Position numbers and translations under genes: made by a program. From contig CACOKN010000002.1 in NCBI GenBank assembly GCA_902627805.1, forward strand, positions 62,001 to 126,000: 64,000 nucleotides of DNA, written 5' to 3'. The DNA comes from an uncultured Pelagibacteraceae bacterium. Lineage in GTDB: Bacteria > Pseudomonadota > Alphaproteobacteria > Pelagibacterales > Pelagibacteraceae. Below the pieces are notes generated by a model. It was not told the origin of the DNA, searched no databases, and saw only the letters and a program-made list of their open reading frames with translations. Shown here in pieces: positions 18,150-27,422 of this stretch. Within the stretch, counting starts at the first letter, position 1; each line of letters begins with the position of its first letter.

Positions 18150-20729
18150 ATGCAAAAAACTGAAATTCCTGAGGATAAGAATATAAAATTAATCTCAATG
18201 CATGATGAGATGAGTTCGTCTTATCTATCGTATGCAATGAGTGTTATAGTTAGTAGAGCACTTCCAGACATACGAGATGGTTTAAAGCCAGTTCATAGAA
18301 GAATTTTGTATGCAATGTACAAAGGAGGATATGATTGGTCAAAACAATTTCGGAAATCTGCAAGAATTGTTGGAGATGTCATTGGTAAATATCACCCACA
18401 TGGGGATCAATCAGTTTATGATGCTCTAGTAAGAATGGTCCAAGATTTTTCAATGAGTTTACCTTTAGTTGATGGACAAGGAAACTTTGGGTCTATTGAT
18501 GGCGATCCTGCTGCTGCTATGAGATATACAGAAACTAAATTGTCTAAAGTTTCACAATATTTAATTGATGACATCGAAAAAAATACAATTTCATTTAAAA
18601 ATAATTATGACGAAACCGAAAAAGAGCCAACAGTTTTACCAGCTCAATTTCCAAATTTATTAGTTAATGGTGCAGGTGGGATTGCAGTTGGAATGGCTAC
18701 TAGTATACCGCCACATAATTTAGGTGAAATAATTAATGGAACCTTAGCTTTGATTGAAAATAAAGATATTAAAATTAAAGATCTTATGAAACACATACCA
18801 GGGCCTGATTTTCCAACTGGAGGAGTGATAATCGGAAAAGATATGATCAAACAAGGCTATAACAAAGGCAGAGGTTCTTTTAAAATTAGAGGTGAAATTT
18901 CTATAGAAAGTTTAAAAAATGGAAGAGAAAGATTGGTTATCACATCAATTCCTTATCAAGTTAATAAATCTGTTTTGAATGAGAGAATTGCTCAGCTTGT
19001 TAGAGAAAAAAAAATTGAGGGTATTAGAGATATAAGAGATGAGTCTAATCGAGAAGGAATTAGAGTTTCAATAGATTTGAGAAGTGGAGTAGAACCTGAA
19101 ACAGTAAAAAGACAACTTTACAAGAATACACAAATTGAAAGTTCATTTGGATTTAATACACTTGCAATAGTTGATGGCAAACCCGAAACTTGTAACTTAA
19201 AAGATTTCTTATCAAATTTTTTGTCCTTTAGAGAGGACGTTGTAGTCAAAAAAACAAAATTTGATTTACAAAAAGCAGAAGAGCGAGCACATTTATTGAT
19301 AGGACTATCGGTATCAGTCGAAAATTTGGACAAAGTTATCAAGATAATTAGATCTTCGAAAAATCCAGAAGATGCAAAGAAATCTCTTTTACAAACTAAA
19401 TGGAAAATTAATAAGTCAAAAAAATTAATTTCACTTGTAGAAAATTCAAAATCAAAAACTTTATACTCCTTATCTACTTTACAAGTGAATGCTATTTTAG
19501 AATTAAGATTACAAAAACTGACAGCATTAGGAATTAATGAAATTGAAATAGAAATAAAGAAGTTAGCTGAATTAATTATAAAATATAAAAGAATAATTTC
19601 ATCTAAGAAAGAATTGTTAAAAGTAATCAGTGAAGAGTTAAAAAATATTAAAGAAAAATATTCATCACCTCGAAGAACTAAAATAATTGATGCCGTATTA
19701 AATTATGATATAGAAGAAACCATTCAAAAACAATCTGTATTGATTACAGTTACATTACAGGGTTACATTAAACGTGGATCTTTAAATAGTGTTAAGACAC
19801 AAAAAAGAGGTGGTAAAGGAAAAACTGGTATGACTACTAGAAATGAGGACTCTGTAGTCCAAACTCTATCAGTTAATACTCATACCTCAGTTTTGTTTTT
19901 TTCTACAGAAGGGTTAGTTTATAGAATAAAAGCTTGGAAAATACCTGAAGGATCTTCAGTTTCTAAGGGAAAATCGTTGTTTAATATTCTTCCACTTAAA
20001 AACCATCAGTCAATTAGCTCTATTATGCCTTTTCCTGATAATGAGTCTGAAATGAAAAATTATCAAATTGTTTTTGCTACAGCTCAAGGGAAAATCAGAA
20101 AAAATAGTTTAGATGATTTTTCTTCAATTAATACATCAGGAAAAATTGCTATGAAATTAGACAATAATGATAAAATTGTGGGAGTTAAAATTTGCAAGGA
20201 TGATCAAGATATAATTTTAAGTACTAAATTAGGAAAATGTATACGTTTTGAGTCAAAAAAATTGCGAGTTTTTAAGGGTAGATCCTCTAAAGGAATTAAA
20301 GGTATTGTTTTGTCTCCAAACGATCAAATTGTCTCTCTTTCAATTATAGACAATGATAAATCTAAAAAAAATGGGAAAAAATCGAAGGATGAACAATCAG
20401 AATTAAAAGCTAAAGAAAAGTTTATATTATCAATTACAGAAAATGGTTTTGGTAAAAAAACTAGTCACACAGAATATAGAGTAACTAATAGAGGTGGGAA
20501 GGGAATTATCGGAATTATAAATTCACCAAGAAATGGTAATATTTCATCCTCCTTTCCAGTATATGATGGTGATGAAATACTTATATCTACTAATAAAGGA
20601 AGAGTGATACGTGTAGCGGTAAAAGAAATTAGAACTGCGGGTAGAAATACCCAGGGTGTTAGAATTATTAAATTAACTGGAGAAGAAAAAGTTGTTTCAG
20701 CTGATAAAATAGATGATAACTTAGTTTAA
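18150..20729 (+). CDS. gyrA: DNA gyrase subunit A
   Basis: An 859-residue type II topoisomerase subunit. The catalytic tyrosine lies in [11 protein letters not shown] near residue 126, the quinolone-determining region reads [15 protein letters not shown] near residues 80-95, and the C-terminal pinwheel contains the GyrA box [11 protein letters not shown], which separates GyrA from ParC. The residue equivalent to E. coli Ser83 is Gln. A Lys-rich spacer ([12 protein letters not shown]) interrupts the beta-pinwheel near residue 740. The stop overlaps the coaD start by one base. Confidence 0.96.
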   Translation: MQKTEIPEDKNIKLISMHDEMSSSYLSYAMSVIVSRALPDIRDGLKPVHRRILYAMYKGGYDWSKQFRKSARIVGDVIGKYHPHGDQSVYDALVRMVQDFSMSLPLVDGQGNFGSIDGDPAAAMRYTETKLSKVSQYLIDDIEKNTISFKNNYDETEKEPTVLPAQFPNLLVNGAGGIAVGMATSIPPHNLGEIINGTLALIENKDIKIKDLMKHIPGPDFPTGGVIIGKDMIKQGYNKGRGSFKIRGEISIESLKNGRERLVITSIPYQVNKSVLNERIAQLVREKKIEGIRDIRDESNREGIRVSIDLRSGVEPETVKRQLYKNTQIESSFGFNTLAIVDGKPETCNLKDFLSNFLSFREDVVVKKTKFDLQKAEERAHLLIGLSVSVENLDKVIKIIRSSKNPEDAKKSLLQTKWKINKSKKLISLVENSKSKTLYSLSTLQVNAILELRLQKLTALGINEIEIEIKKLAELIIKYKRIISSKKELLKVISEELKNIKEKYSSPRRTKIIDAVLNYDIEETIQKQSVLITVTLQGYIKRGSLNSVKTQKRGGKGKTGMTTRNEDSVVQTLSVNTHTSVLFFSTEGLVYRIKAWKIPEGSSVSKGKSLFNILPLKNHQSISSIMPFPDNESEMKNYQIVFATAQGKIRKNSLDDFSSINTSGKIAMKLDNNDKIVGVKICKDDQDIILSTKLGKCIRFESKKLRVFKGRSSKGIKGIVLSPNDQIVSLSIIDNDKSKKNGKKSKDEQSELKAKEKFILSITENGFGKKTSHTEYRVTNRGGKGIIGIINSPRNGNISSSFPVYDGDEILISTNKGRVIRVAVKEIRTAGRNTQGVRIIKLTGEEKVVSADKIDDNLV

Positions 20730-21223
20730 TGAGTAAAGTTGCAATCTATCCTGGAACATTTGATCCAATTACGTTTGGCCATATTGATGTTATTAAAAAA
20801 GGTTTAAAACTTTTTGATAAAATTGTGGTTGCAGTATCTAATGTAGAAAATAAGGATTATTTATTCGATTCGGACGAAAGAATTGAAATTGTAGAAAAAG
20901 CATTATTTTATGATTTAAAACTCAATAAAAAAAAAGTTGTCGTAATTTCTTTTAGCTCTTTGACCACTGAATTATGTAAAAAATACAAATCAAATATTAT
21001 TTTAAGAGGATTAAGAGCAGTTTCAGATTTTGAATATGAATTTCAACTAGCAGGGATGAATAGAAAATTAAATAGAAATATTGAAACTCTTTTTTTGATG
21101 TCAGATGTTGAAAATCAGATTATTTCATCAAGATTTGTTAAAGAAATAGTAAATTTAAAAGGTGATATCAAAAAATTTACTACTAAAAGCACAATTAAAT
21201 TATTAAAAAGAAAATATGAATAA
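20729..21223 (+). CDS. coaD: Phosphopantetheine adenylyltransferase
   Basis: A 164-residue nucleotidyltransferase catalysing the penultimate step of coenzyme A synthesis. The signature YPGTFDPITFGHIDVI at the N-terminus carries the conserved GH pair, and IILRGLRAVSDFEYEFQLA and the C-terminal ISSRFVKEI segment match the family. The gyrA-coaD-peptidylprolyl isomerase order is common in alphaproteobacteria. It starts on the last base of gyrA and overlaps the next gene by eight bases. Confidence 0.95.
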   Translation: MSKVAIYPGTFDPITFGHIDVIKKGLKLFDKIVVAVSNVENKDYLFDSDERIEIVEKALFYDLKLNKKKVVVISFSSLTTELCKKYKSNIILRGLRAVSDFEYEFQLAGMNRKLNRNIETLFLMSDVENQIISSRFVKEIVNLKGDIKKFTTKSTIKLLKRKYE

Positions 21224-21776
21224 AATTTTAATAAATATATTTATTTTCTTTTTTTTAACGATAAATCAAGCAATGTCACAGGAGAATATTATGATTTTGA
21301 AACTTAAAGATGGAGATGTTAAAATTGAATTATTTGATGATGTAGCACCTAATCATGTAAAAAGAATAAAAGATTTAGCCAATAGTGGTAAATATGATAA
21401 TGTTGTTTTTCACAGAGTTATTGATGGTTTTATGGCACAAACTGGTGACGTAAAATTTGGAAAAACATCATCAAATGATTTTAATTTAAGAATGGCAGGA
21501 ATGGGAGGGTCTGATTTACCAGATCTAAAACAAGAATTTAATAATTTGCCTCATGACAGAGGAACCTTATCTATGGCTAGATCACAAGATCCAAATAGTG
21601 CAAATAGTCAATTTTTCATTTGCTTTAAACCTGCTCCTTTTTTAGATAATCAATATACAGTTTTTGGAAAAGTGATCGAAGGAATGGAATTTGTTGATAA
21701 GATTAAACGTGGTGATGAAAACAATAATGGTGCTGTTACAGATCCAGATAAAATAATTAGTTTTAAATCATTGTAA
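21216..21776 (+). CDS. Exported cyclophilin-type peptidyl-prolyl isomerase
   Basis: A 186-residue cyclophilin that isomerises Xaa-Pro bonds. A signal peptide is visible in residues 1-20 (hydrophobic IFIFFFLTINQAMS, then AMSQ as cleavage region), so a periplasmic location is likely. The catalytic FHRVIDGFMAQTGD motif is present, as are NSANSQFFICF and FLDNQYTVFGKVIEGM. It follows coaD with an eight-base overlap and precedes tgt by 7 bp, as one operon. Confidence 0.93.
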   Translation: MNKILINIFIFFFLTINQAMSQENIMILKLKDGDVKIELFDDVAPNHVKRIKDLANSGKYDNVVFHRVIDGFMAQTGDVKFGKTSSNDFNLRMAGMGGSDLPDLKQEFNNLPHDRGTLSMARSQDPNSANSQFFICFKPAPFLDNQYTVFGKVIEGMEFVDKIKRGDENNNGAVTDPDKIISFKSL

Positions 21777-21783
21777 TATTTTA

Positions 21784-22896
21784 ATGGCATTAAAAGAATT
21801 TGCCTTTAAATTACTGAATAAAGAAAACTTTGCAAGAGAAGGAATTATAGAAACGCATAGGGGAATTATTAGAACTCCTGCTTTCATGCCAGTTGGAACC
21901 CAGGCAACAGTAAAAGCTTGTACAATCGATGATATTAAAAAAACTGGCTCAGATATAATTTTAGCTAATACATATCATTTAATGATCCGTCCAGGAGTTG
22001 AGCGAATTCAAAATGCAGGAGGATTACATTCCTTCATGAATTGTGATTTGCCAATACTTACTGACTCAGGTGGTTTTCAAGTAATGTCTCTTTCAAAACT
22101 TAATAAAATAGACCGAGAAAAAGGTGCAATTTTTAACTCTCATGTTGATGGAAAAAAATTTTATTTAAGCCCCGAGGAAAGTATCAAAATTCAACTTGGT
22201 TTGAACTCAGATATTGTAATGATCATGGATGAATGTCCAAAAAAAACTGATGATTATAAACTTATTAAAAAATCAATGGAGTTATCTTTATATTGGGCCG
22301 ATAGATCCAAAAAAGCATTTGGAAAAAATCCACACAAGGCTCTTTTTGGTATAGTCCAAGGAGGTCTTTTTAAAGATTTGAGACTTTTATCTCTAAAAGG
22401 TTTGTTAAATCTAAATTTTGATGGATATGCCATTGGTGGTCTTGCAGTTGGTGAAACACAAGAGGAAATGTTTAAAGTTTTAGACGATATCAAGGAAGAC
22501 CTTCCAGAAAATAAGCCGCATTATTTAATGGGTGTAGGCACACCCTCTGATATTTTAGGTGCAGTTAAAAGAGGAATAGATATGTTTGACTGTGTAATGC
22601 CAACCAGATCTGGTAGAACAGGTTTAGCTTTTACCTGGAATGGAAGAATAAATATTAAAAATAATAAATATCAAAACGATAATTCACCTCTTGATAAAAA
22701 ATGTAAAAATTTAAATTTAAACAAATATTCAAAAAATTACTTGAATCATCTATTTAATACTAATGAAATTTTAGGATCGATGCTTTTAACGTTAAATAAC
22801 ATAAATTTTTATCAAGAATTAATGAGCGAAATTAGAAAAAATATTCAAAAAGGTACTTTTAATGAATTTCATGACAAATACATTGATAAGTTGTGA
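21784..22896 (+). CDS. tgt: Queuine tRNA-ribosyltransferase (TGT) with eroded zinc site
   Basis: A 370-residue TIM-barrel enzyme that exchanges guanine-34 of Asp/Asn/His/Tyr tRNAs for a 7-deazaguanine. The active-site aspartates are visible in LTDSGGFQVMSL and FDCVMPTRSGRTG, so catalysis should be intact. The C-terminal zinc motif, normally CxCxxC plus a downstream His, reads KKCKNLNLNKYSKNYLNHL: only the first cysteine remains, at about residue 307, while the region's fold-defining residues are kept. Otherwise the length is normal. It ends the ssb-tgt run, 71 bp before tRNA-Lys. Confidence 0.93.
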   Translation: MALKEFAFKLLNKENFAREGIIETHRGIIRTPAFMPVGTQATVKACTIDDIKKTGSDIILANTYHLMIRPGVERIQNAGGLHSFMNCDLPILTDSGGFQVMSLSKLNKIDREKGAIFNSHVDGKKFYLSPEESIKIQLGLNSDIVMIMDECPKKTDDYKLIKKSMELSLYWADRSKKAFGKNPHKALFGIVQGGLFKDLRLLSLKGLLNLNFDGYAIGGLAVGETQEEMFKVLDDIKEDLPENKPHYLMGVGTPSDILGAVKRGIDMFDCVMPTRSGRTGLAFTWNGRINIKNNKYQNDNSPLDKKCKNLNLNKYSKNYLNHLFNTNEILGSMLLTLNNINFYQELMSEIRKNIQKGTFNEFHDKYIDKL

Positions 22897-22967
22897 TAAA
22901 GAAACTATATGTCTCATCAATTCCTATTTGAAATATTTAAATAAATATGTATATACGAGGTTATTTT

Positions 22968-23043
<76 letters not shown>

Positions 23044-23054
23044 TTAATTATTAA

Positions 23055-23876
23055 TTATATTTTAATTGGTGGGTAATCTAAAACAATACTATTTATCCAC
23101 TCGTTTATTTTTTTAATTCGATTGTCAGGCGAGGGATGTGTGCTAAGAAATTCGGATTGTTTTTTTCCCTTACTAAATTTTTTCATTCTTTCCCAAATTT
23201 TAGGTGTTTCTCTTATATCGTAACCAGACAAAGAAGCAAAAATCATACCTAAATAGTCAGCTTCAGTTTCTTGCTTCCTGTTAAAAGGATTCATTATTCC
23301 TAGTTGAGAAACCATACCAATAGTATTCATACCAGTTGTTCTATTAACTTGAGATAGTTTTCCACCAGATAATATATCAATAACATTTGTTCCAACGTTT
23401 AAAACAACACCTCTGGATGCTCGTTCTACTGAGTGTTTGGCTACAGCATGTGCAATCTCATGACCCATGACAGCAGCTAATCCATCAGTATTTTTTGTTA
23501 CTTCTAATATACCTGAAAAAACTGCAATTTTACCTCCTGGCATACAAAATGCATTTCTCATATTTTTTTTATCAATTAATATATATTCCCAATCAAAACT
23601 AATTGTTGGATCATCAAGTTTTGATTGATAAAAATATTCTCCAATAGAATTTTCCATTCTTTTGCCAATTTCTTTTATTTGATTAAGTTTCGACCCAGAT
23701 ATTAATTTTTCTTTTTTCTTAATTTTTTCAAAAATTTTAGCTGCCTGAGCATTTAATTTAGCTTCAGGGATTAATTTTAACTGTTTTCGATCAGTGATTG
23801 GTGCAGTAGTACATGAATTAAGAGCTAAACTACAACAAGTACAACCAACATAAGTTAAGAATTTTCTTCTATTCAT
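23055..23876 (-). CDS. M48-family metalloprotease lipoprotein with Tat-like signal
   Basis: A 273-residue periplasmic zinc protease. The active site is MGHEIAHAVAKHS (HExxH), with the third ligand Glu in QETEADYLGMIFAS further on. The N-terminus MNRRKFLTYVG resembles a twin-arginine motif and is followed by a hydrophobic stretch and lipobox LNSC with Cys22, so a Tat-exported lipoprotein anchored in the outer or inner membrane is inferred. BepA and LoiP are functional analogues in envelope quality control. It is a single minus-strand gene converging on tRNA-Lys. Confidence 0.87.
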   Translation of the reverse strand: MNRRKFLTYVGCTCCSLALNSCTTAPITDRKQLKLIPEAKLNAQAAKIFEKIKKKEKLISGSKLNQIKEIGKRMENSIGEYFYQSKLDDPTISFDWEYILIDKKNMRNAFCMPGGKIAVFSGILEVTKNTDGLAAVMGHEIAHAVAKHSVERASRGVVLNVGTNVIDILSGGKLSQVNRTTGMNTIGMVSQLGIMNPFNRKQETEADYLGMIFASLSGYDIRETPKIWERMKKFSKGKKQSEFLSTHPSPDNRIKKINEWINSIVLDYPPIKI

Positions 23877-23906
23877 TTTTAATTATCATTGATAATATAT
23901 TTTAAA

Positions 23907-23984
23907 ATGAATCTAAATAATAAAATATTAGTATTTTTATTTATTATAGCAATTTCTTTTGTAGTTTACTCTAGTTTTAAATGA
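23907..23984 (+). CDS. Possible 25-residue membrane microprotein
   Basis: A short open frame from ATG at 23907 to TGA at 23984, encoding a Lys/Asn N-terminus and a single hydrophobic helix (ILVFLFIIAISFVVYSS). It ends 4 bp before the DUF502 gene, spacing typical of co-translation in this genome, and fills a gap that would otherwise be unusually long. Nothing else supports it, and in AT-rich DNA such frames also arise by chance. Confidence 0.35.
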   Translation: MNLNNKILVFLFIIAISFVVYSSFK

Positions 23985-23988
23985 ATTT

Positions 23989-24609
23989 ATGAAAAAGATT
24001 AAAAAAAAACGATCACTTACTCTTATTCTTAGAAACTATTTTATAACCGGTGTAGTAGTGTTAATTCCTATTGGTTTTACTTTATATTTAAGTAAAATTT
24101 TAATTGGAATTTCCTCTAAGATAATTCCAGAAAATATAAATCCTAATAACTACTTACCTTATGCAATACCTGGAATAGAAATAATTATTTCCATAACTTT
24201 TATAACAATTGTAGGGGGCTTATCATTATCTTTTTTAGGTAAACGAATTCTTAAACTTATTGATGATTTATTCAAAAGAATTCCTGTTTTAAGAACTATT
24301 TATTCTGCAATAGTTCAAATGACAGAGACATTTTCTAATAAAGATGACAATGATAAAAAAAGTGTAGTTTTAGTAGAATATCCTAGAAAAGGTGTTTGGG
24401 CTGTTGGATTTGCAACAAAAGAGAATAAAGGAGAGATGGCTGAAAAAACAAATAAAAAATTAATAAACGTATTTGTTCCAACTACACCAAATCCTACAAG
24501 TGGTTTTTTACTAATGTTTCCTATAGATGAAGTTATATATCTGAATATGACATTTGAAGAGGCATCTAAATTTATTGTTTCTGCAGGAACATCCACAGGT
24601 AAGAATTAA
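23989..24609 (+). CDS. DUF502-family membrane protein
   Basis: A 206-residue protein with two N-terminal membrane helices (about residues 15-38 and 60-85). The family motifs are IPVLRTIYSAIVQMTETFS, VLVEYPRKGVWAVGFAT and the VFVPTTPNPTSGFLLMFP block. DUF502 proteins are widespread in proteobacteria, frequently beside recG in alphaproteobacteria as here; their biochemical role is not known to me. The stop shares a TTAA palindrome (24606-24609) with the convergent recG. Confidence 0.9.
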   Translation: MKKIKKKRSLTLILRNYFITGVVVLIPIGFTLYLSKILIGISSKIIPENINPNNYLPYAIPGIEIIISITFITIVGGLSLSFLGKRILKLIDDLFKRIPVLRTIYSAIVQMTETFSNKDDNDKKSVVLVEYPRKGVWAVGFATKENKGEMAEKTNKKLINVFVPTTPNPTSGFLLMFPIDEVIYLNMTFEEASKFIVSAGTSTGKN

Positions 24610-26657
24610 GCTATATCGTTAATTATATCTGCACGATCATATAATTTAATTAATGGTTTAAATCTCCCTATATCCTCTTTTTCATTTTCAATTCTTTTAA
24701 TTTCTTTTTCTGCTAAAATAAAAAGATTATGATTATGTATTGGATCTGCCAATTTAAAGTTTTTTATTCCACTTTGTTTAAAACCAAGAATATCTCCAAA
24801 ACCTCTTAATTTCATATCCTCTTCAGATATTTTAAATCCATCATTAGAGTCTTTTAATATATTAATTCTTTTTTTAGCATTTTCACTTAGATTTGACTTA
24901 AACATTAATACACATGAAGACTCTTTGTTGCCTCTTCCAACTCTACCTCTAAGTTGATGTAATTGAGACAAACCAAACTTATTTGCATTTTCTATTATAA
25001 TTACATTTGCATTAGGAAAATCTATACCAACTTCAATGATAGTAGTAGAAACTAATATCTTAAATTCATTTCTTAAAAATTTGTTTAAGATTTCCTCTTT
25101 TTCCTCAATGGTTGTTTTTCCATGGAGTAAATAAACCTCATTTGGAAAAATTTTTTTTAGATATTCAGACTTTTTAATCGCTGAAGAATGATCAATTTTT
25201 TTTGACTCTTCTATAAGAGGGCATACCCAAAAAATTTGATTTCCAAGTTGCATTTCTTTCTTGATGAATTTAATTACATCCTCAATCTTACTTTCAATTT
25301 TACTATAAGTTTTTACAGGTTTTCGGTTATTCGGTTTTTCTCGTATAATTGAAAGATCCATATCTCCGTAAATAGTCAATGTTAAAGTACGTGGAATTGG
25401 TGTTGCTGTCATTAAAAGAACATCACAATCTTTCCCAGCTTTATCAGATAATTTTTTTCTCTGACTAACTCCAAATTTGTGTTGTTCATCAATTATTATT
25501 AAACCTAGTTTTTTGAATTCTACTTTTTTTTGAAATAAGGCATGTGTTCCAAAAATAATATCAATTTCTTTTTTAATAAGTTTATTTAAAATTTTTTTCT
25601 TATCTTTGTATGATGATTTTCCAGAAAGTAACTCTATTTTAATATTTTTTGGATATATTTTTTTTGCTAATAAAAAATGCTGTCTTGCTAATATTTCTGT
25701 AGGAGCCATTACTGCTACTTGAAAATCAGAACTCATGGTATTGAATGCTGATAATAATGCTACAATTGTTTTACCACTACCAACATCACCCTGAAGTAAT
25801 CTGAACATCTTGTTATCTGAGCACAAATCTTTGTTAATCTCATTTAATGTTTTAGTTTGATCATTGGTTAAGGAAAAATCTAATTTTGATATTATTTCAC
25901 CTTGTTTTTTAATATCAAATTTTTTCTTTGTTTTTTTTATTTTTTTGATCTTTTTTCTAATTTCTGAATTAACTAAAAAAGTTGAAAAAATTTCATCAAA
26001 AGCAAGTCTTTGATAGAAATTTTCCTTGAATTTACCAATGTTTTCTGGATCGTGTAATTTTTTGATTGAGTCATTCCAACCAATATTACCAAAATTTTTT
26101 AATATATCTTTTGAGTGCCACTCATCAATCTGAGGTAAATTTTTAATAATTTGAAATATTATTTTATTATAAACCTTTTCACTAATTCCCTCAGTTAATG
26201 AATAGGTATTATGCTTTTGCTTTATTATAGATGAGTCTTCTGAAATATATTTAGGATTTGTTAATTGATATTTATTTCGAAAGTATTTAATTCTACCACT
26301 AATTGTTACTTCTTTTCCAATAGGTAATATTTTTCTAATATATCCTTCGTAACTATTAAAAAAAACACAATCTATTTCACCAGTTTCATCTCTGCATAAG
26401 ACTCGATTTGGTAAGTTTCTTACTCTTGGAAATGAATATTTTTGAGGAATTATAGTTATAGTTTGTATCTCATCTATTTTTAAATCTTTAATTTTCGAAG
26501 ATAAACTTCGATCTGTATAAGATTTTGGTAATTTCCATAACAGATCAAAAATACTATTAATTTTTTTTCTTTTTAATAAATTTGATGTTTTTAAACCAAC
26601 ACCTTTTATAGATTTTAGGTCAGATAATAAATATTCATAATTTCTTTTAATATCCAT
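24606..26657 (-). CDS. recG: ATP-dependent DNA helicase RecG
   Basis: A 683-residue superfamily 2 helicase that remodels stalled forks and Holliday junctions. The N-terminal wedge/OB domain is followed by Walker A LLQGDVGSGKTIVAL (about residue 289), DEQHKFGVSQR, the TATPIPRTL motif and the C-terminal LHQLRGRVGRG. It ends against DUF502 and is divergent from sdhE. Its start lies 22 bp from the sdhE start. Confidence 0.97.
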   Translation of the reverse strand: MDIKRNYEYLLSDLKSIKGVGLKTSNLLKRKKINSIFDLLWKLPKSYTDRSLSSKIKDLKIDEIQTITIIPQKYSFPRVRNLPNRVLCRDETGEIDCVFFNSYEGYIRKILPIGKEVTISGRIKYFRNKYQLTNPKYISEDSSIIKQKHNTYSLTEGISEKVYNKIIFQIIKNLPQIDEWHSKDILKNFGNIGWNDSIKKLHDPENIGKFKENFYQRLAFDEIFSTFLVNSEIRKKIKKIKKTKKKFDIKKQGEIISKLDFSLTNDQTKTLNEINKDLCSDNKMFRLLQGDVGSGKTIVALLSAFNTMSSDFQVAVMAPTEILARQHFLLAKKIYPKNIKIELLSGKSSYKDKKKILNKLIKKEIDIIFGTHALFQKKVEFKKLGLIIIDEQHKFGVSQRKKLSDKAGKDCDVLLMTATPIPRTLTLTIYGDMDLSIIREKPNNRKPVKTYSKIESKIEDVIKFIKKEMQLGNQIFWVCPLIEESKKIDHSSAIKKSEYLKKIFPNEVYLLHGKTTIEEKEEILNKFLRNEFKILVSTTIIEVGIDFPNANVIIIENANKFGLSQLHQLRGRVGRGNKESSCVLMFKSNLSENAKKRINILKDSNDGFKISEEDMKLRGFGDILGFKQSGIKNFKLADPIHNHNLFILAEKEIKRIENEKEDIGRFKPLIKLYDRADIINDIA

Positions 26658-26679
26658 AAACTAACATTATATTCCTAAT

Positions 26680-26937
26680 ATGACCGCTGATATAGAACAA
26701 ATAAAAAAAAAAATTATATACAGATCAAATTATCGCGGTACGAAAGAAATGGATAAACTTTTAGGAGCATTCACTAACAAATACATAGATCAATTAAATG
26801 TTGAAGATTTAAATGAATTGATAAAATTCTTAGAAATAGATGATAATAATCTTTACAATTTTTATAATGGTTTAAAAACCAACATTGAATTTGAAAATAA
26901 CAAAATTAATAATTTATTTAAAAATTTCAAATATTAA
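26680..26937 (+). CDS. sdhE: Succinate dehydrogenase flavinylation factor SdhE
   Basis: An 85-residue protein that promotes covalent FAD attachment to SdhA. The conserved RGTKEMDKLLGAF (the RGxxExD motif) lies near residues 19-32, and the acidic helix bundle follows. The usual alphaproteobacterial order recG-sdhE-mfd is interrupted here: instead of mfd the next feature is tRNA-Ser and an accessory island. The stop is 9 bp from the 3' end of the tRNA on the other strand. Confidence 0.88.
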   Translation: MTADIEQIKKKIIYRSNYRGTKEMDKLLGAFTNKYIDQLNVEDLNELIKFLEIDDNNLYNFYNGLKTNIEFENNKINNLFKNFKY

Positions 26938-26945
26938 CAATTATA

Positions 26946-27035
26946 TGGCGGAGAGACTGGGATTCGAACCCAGGAAAGAGTTGCCCCTTTGCCGGTTTTC
27001 AAGACCGGTGCTTTCAACCGCTCAGCCATCTCTCC
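26946..27035 (-). tRNA. tRNA-Ser (anticodon UGA)
   Basis: A 90-nt class II tRNA with encoded CCA. Read on the minus strand, the acceptor arm GGAGAGA pairs with TCTCTCC, the anticodon stem CCGGT/ACCGG closes CTTGAAA with anticodon TGA, a long variable arm follows, and the T-loop is GGTTCGAATCC. The 5' half and about 40 bp upstream recur in degraded form at 31104-31190, making this the likely attachment site of the island at 27.0-31.1 kb. Confidence 0.97.
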
Positions 27036-27080
27036 GTAAGCAAGGTTTTATAAGTAAAATATTTAATTTCAATAAAAAAA
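26994..27080. repeat. Left copy of the 85-bp att-like direct repeat
   Basis: This covers the anticodon loop, D-arm, 5' acceptor strand and upstream flank of tRNA-Ser. By eye it is about 80% identical to 31104-31190 in the same orientation, with one or two gaps. The longest shared runs are TTCAAGACC (anticodon loop) and TAAAATATTTAATT (upstream flank). Confidence 0.75.
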
Positions 27081-27163
27081 CAGGAGGGATAATTTCATAA
27101 ATATTGCCTGTCGTTCTAGTTTCGCTCTAGTTATCCTATAAAATCCTATGTATAATATTGTGT

Positions 27164-27421
27164 ATGGCAACTTACCAAGAAATTTTAGATAAAGTACCAC
27201 AGTCTGTAAAAGATAAATTTTTAATTAAAAAAAGAGAAAGAGCTATTGAAATAGTTAAGGAAAAAATATCCAACTCAAGTAAAAGCATATCCGACTTTGA
27301 TGATGATGAAATGGAAGGTATGATTGCAGATGAAGAACAAAATCTTAAAGGTGACCAATTAAAAACAATTTTATTTAGTCTACTAACAGCCGAGGGTCTA
27401 TCTTATTTGGCAAATCTTTAA
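27164..27421 (+). CDS. Unknown island protein, 85 residues
   Basis: The first gene of the island, 128 bp upstream of the tRNA-Ser 5' end and divergent from it. The product MATYQEILDKVPQSVKDKF... is soluble, strongly charged and predicted helical, with an acidic centre (SDFDDDEMEGMIADEEQ). A TTG two codons upstream is a less likely start than this ATG. I recognise no family. It is followed after one base by the next gene. The region before it (27101-27160) holds TTCGTTCTAGTTTCG-like repeats also seen at 30972-30995. Confidence 0.6.
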   Translation: MATYQEILDKVPQSVKDKFLIKKRERAIEIVKEKISNSSKSISDFDDDEMEGMIADEEQNLKGDQLKTILFSLLTAEGLSYLANL

Positions 27422-27422
27422 A

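Noticed and set aside
26885-27100. Plus-strand open frame across tRNA-Ser containing AERLGFEPRK
   Set aside because: This is the antisense read-through of the tRNA-Ser gene, a common spurious annotation; it overlaps both sdhE and the tRNA.
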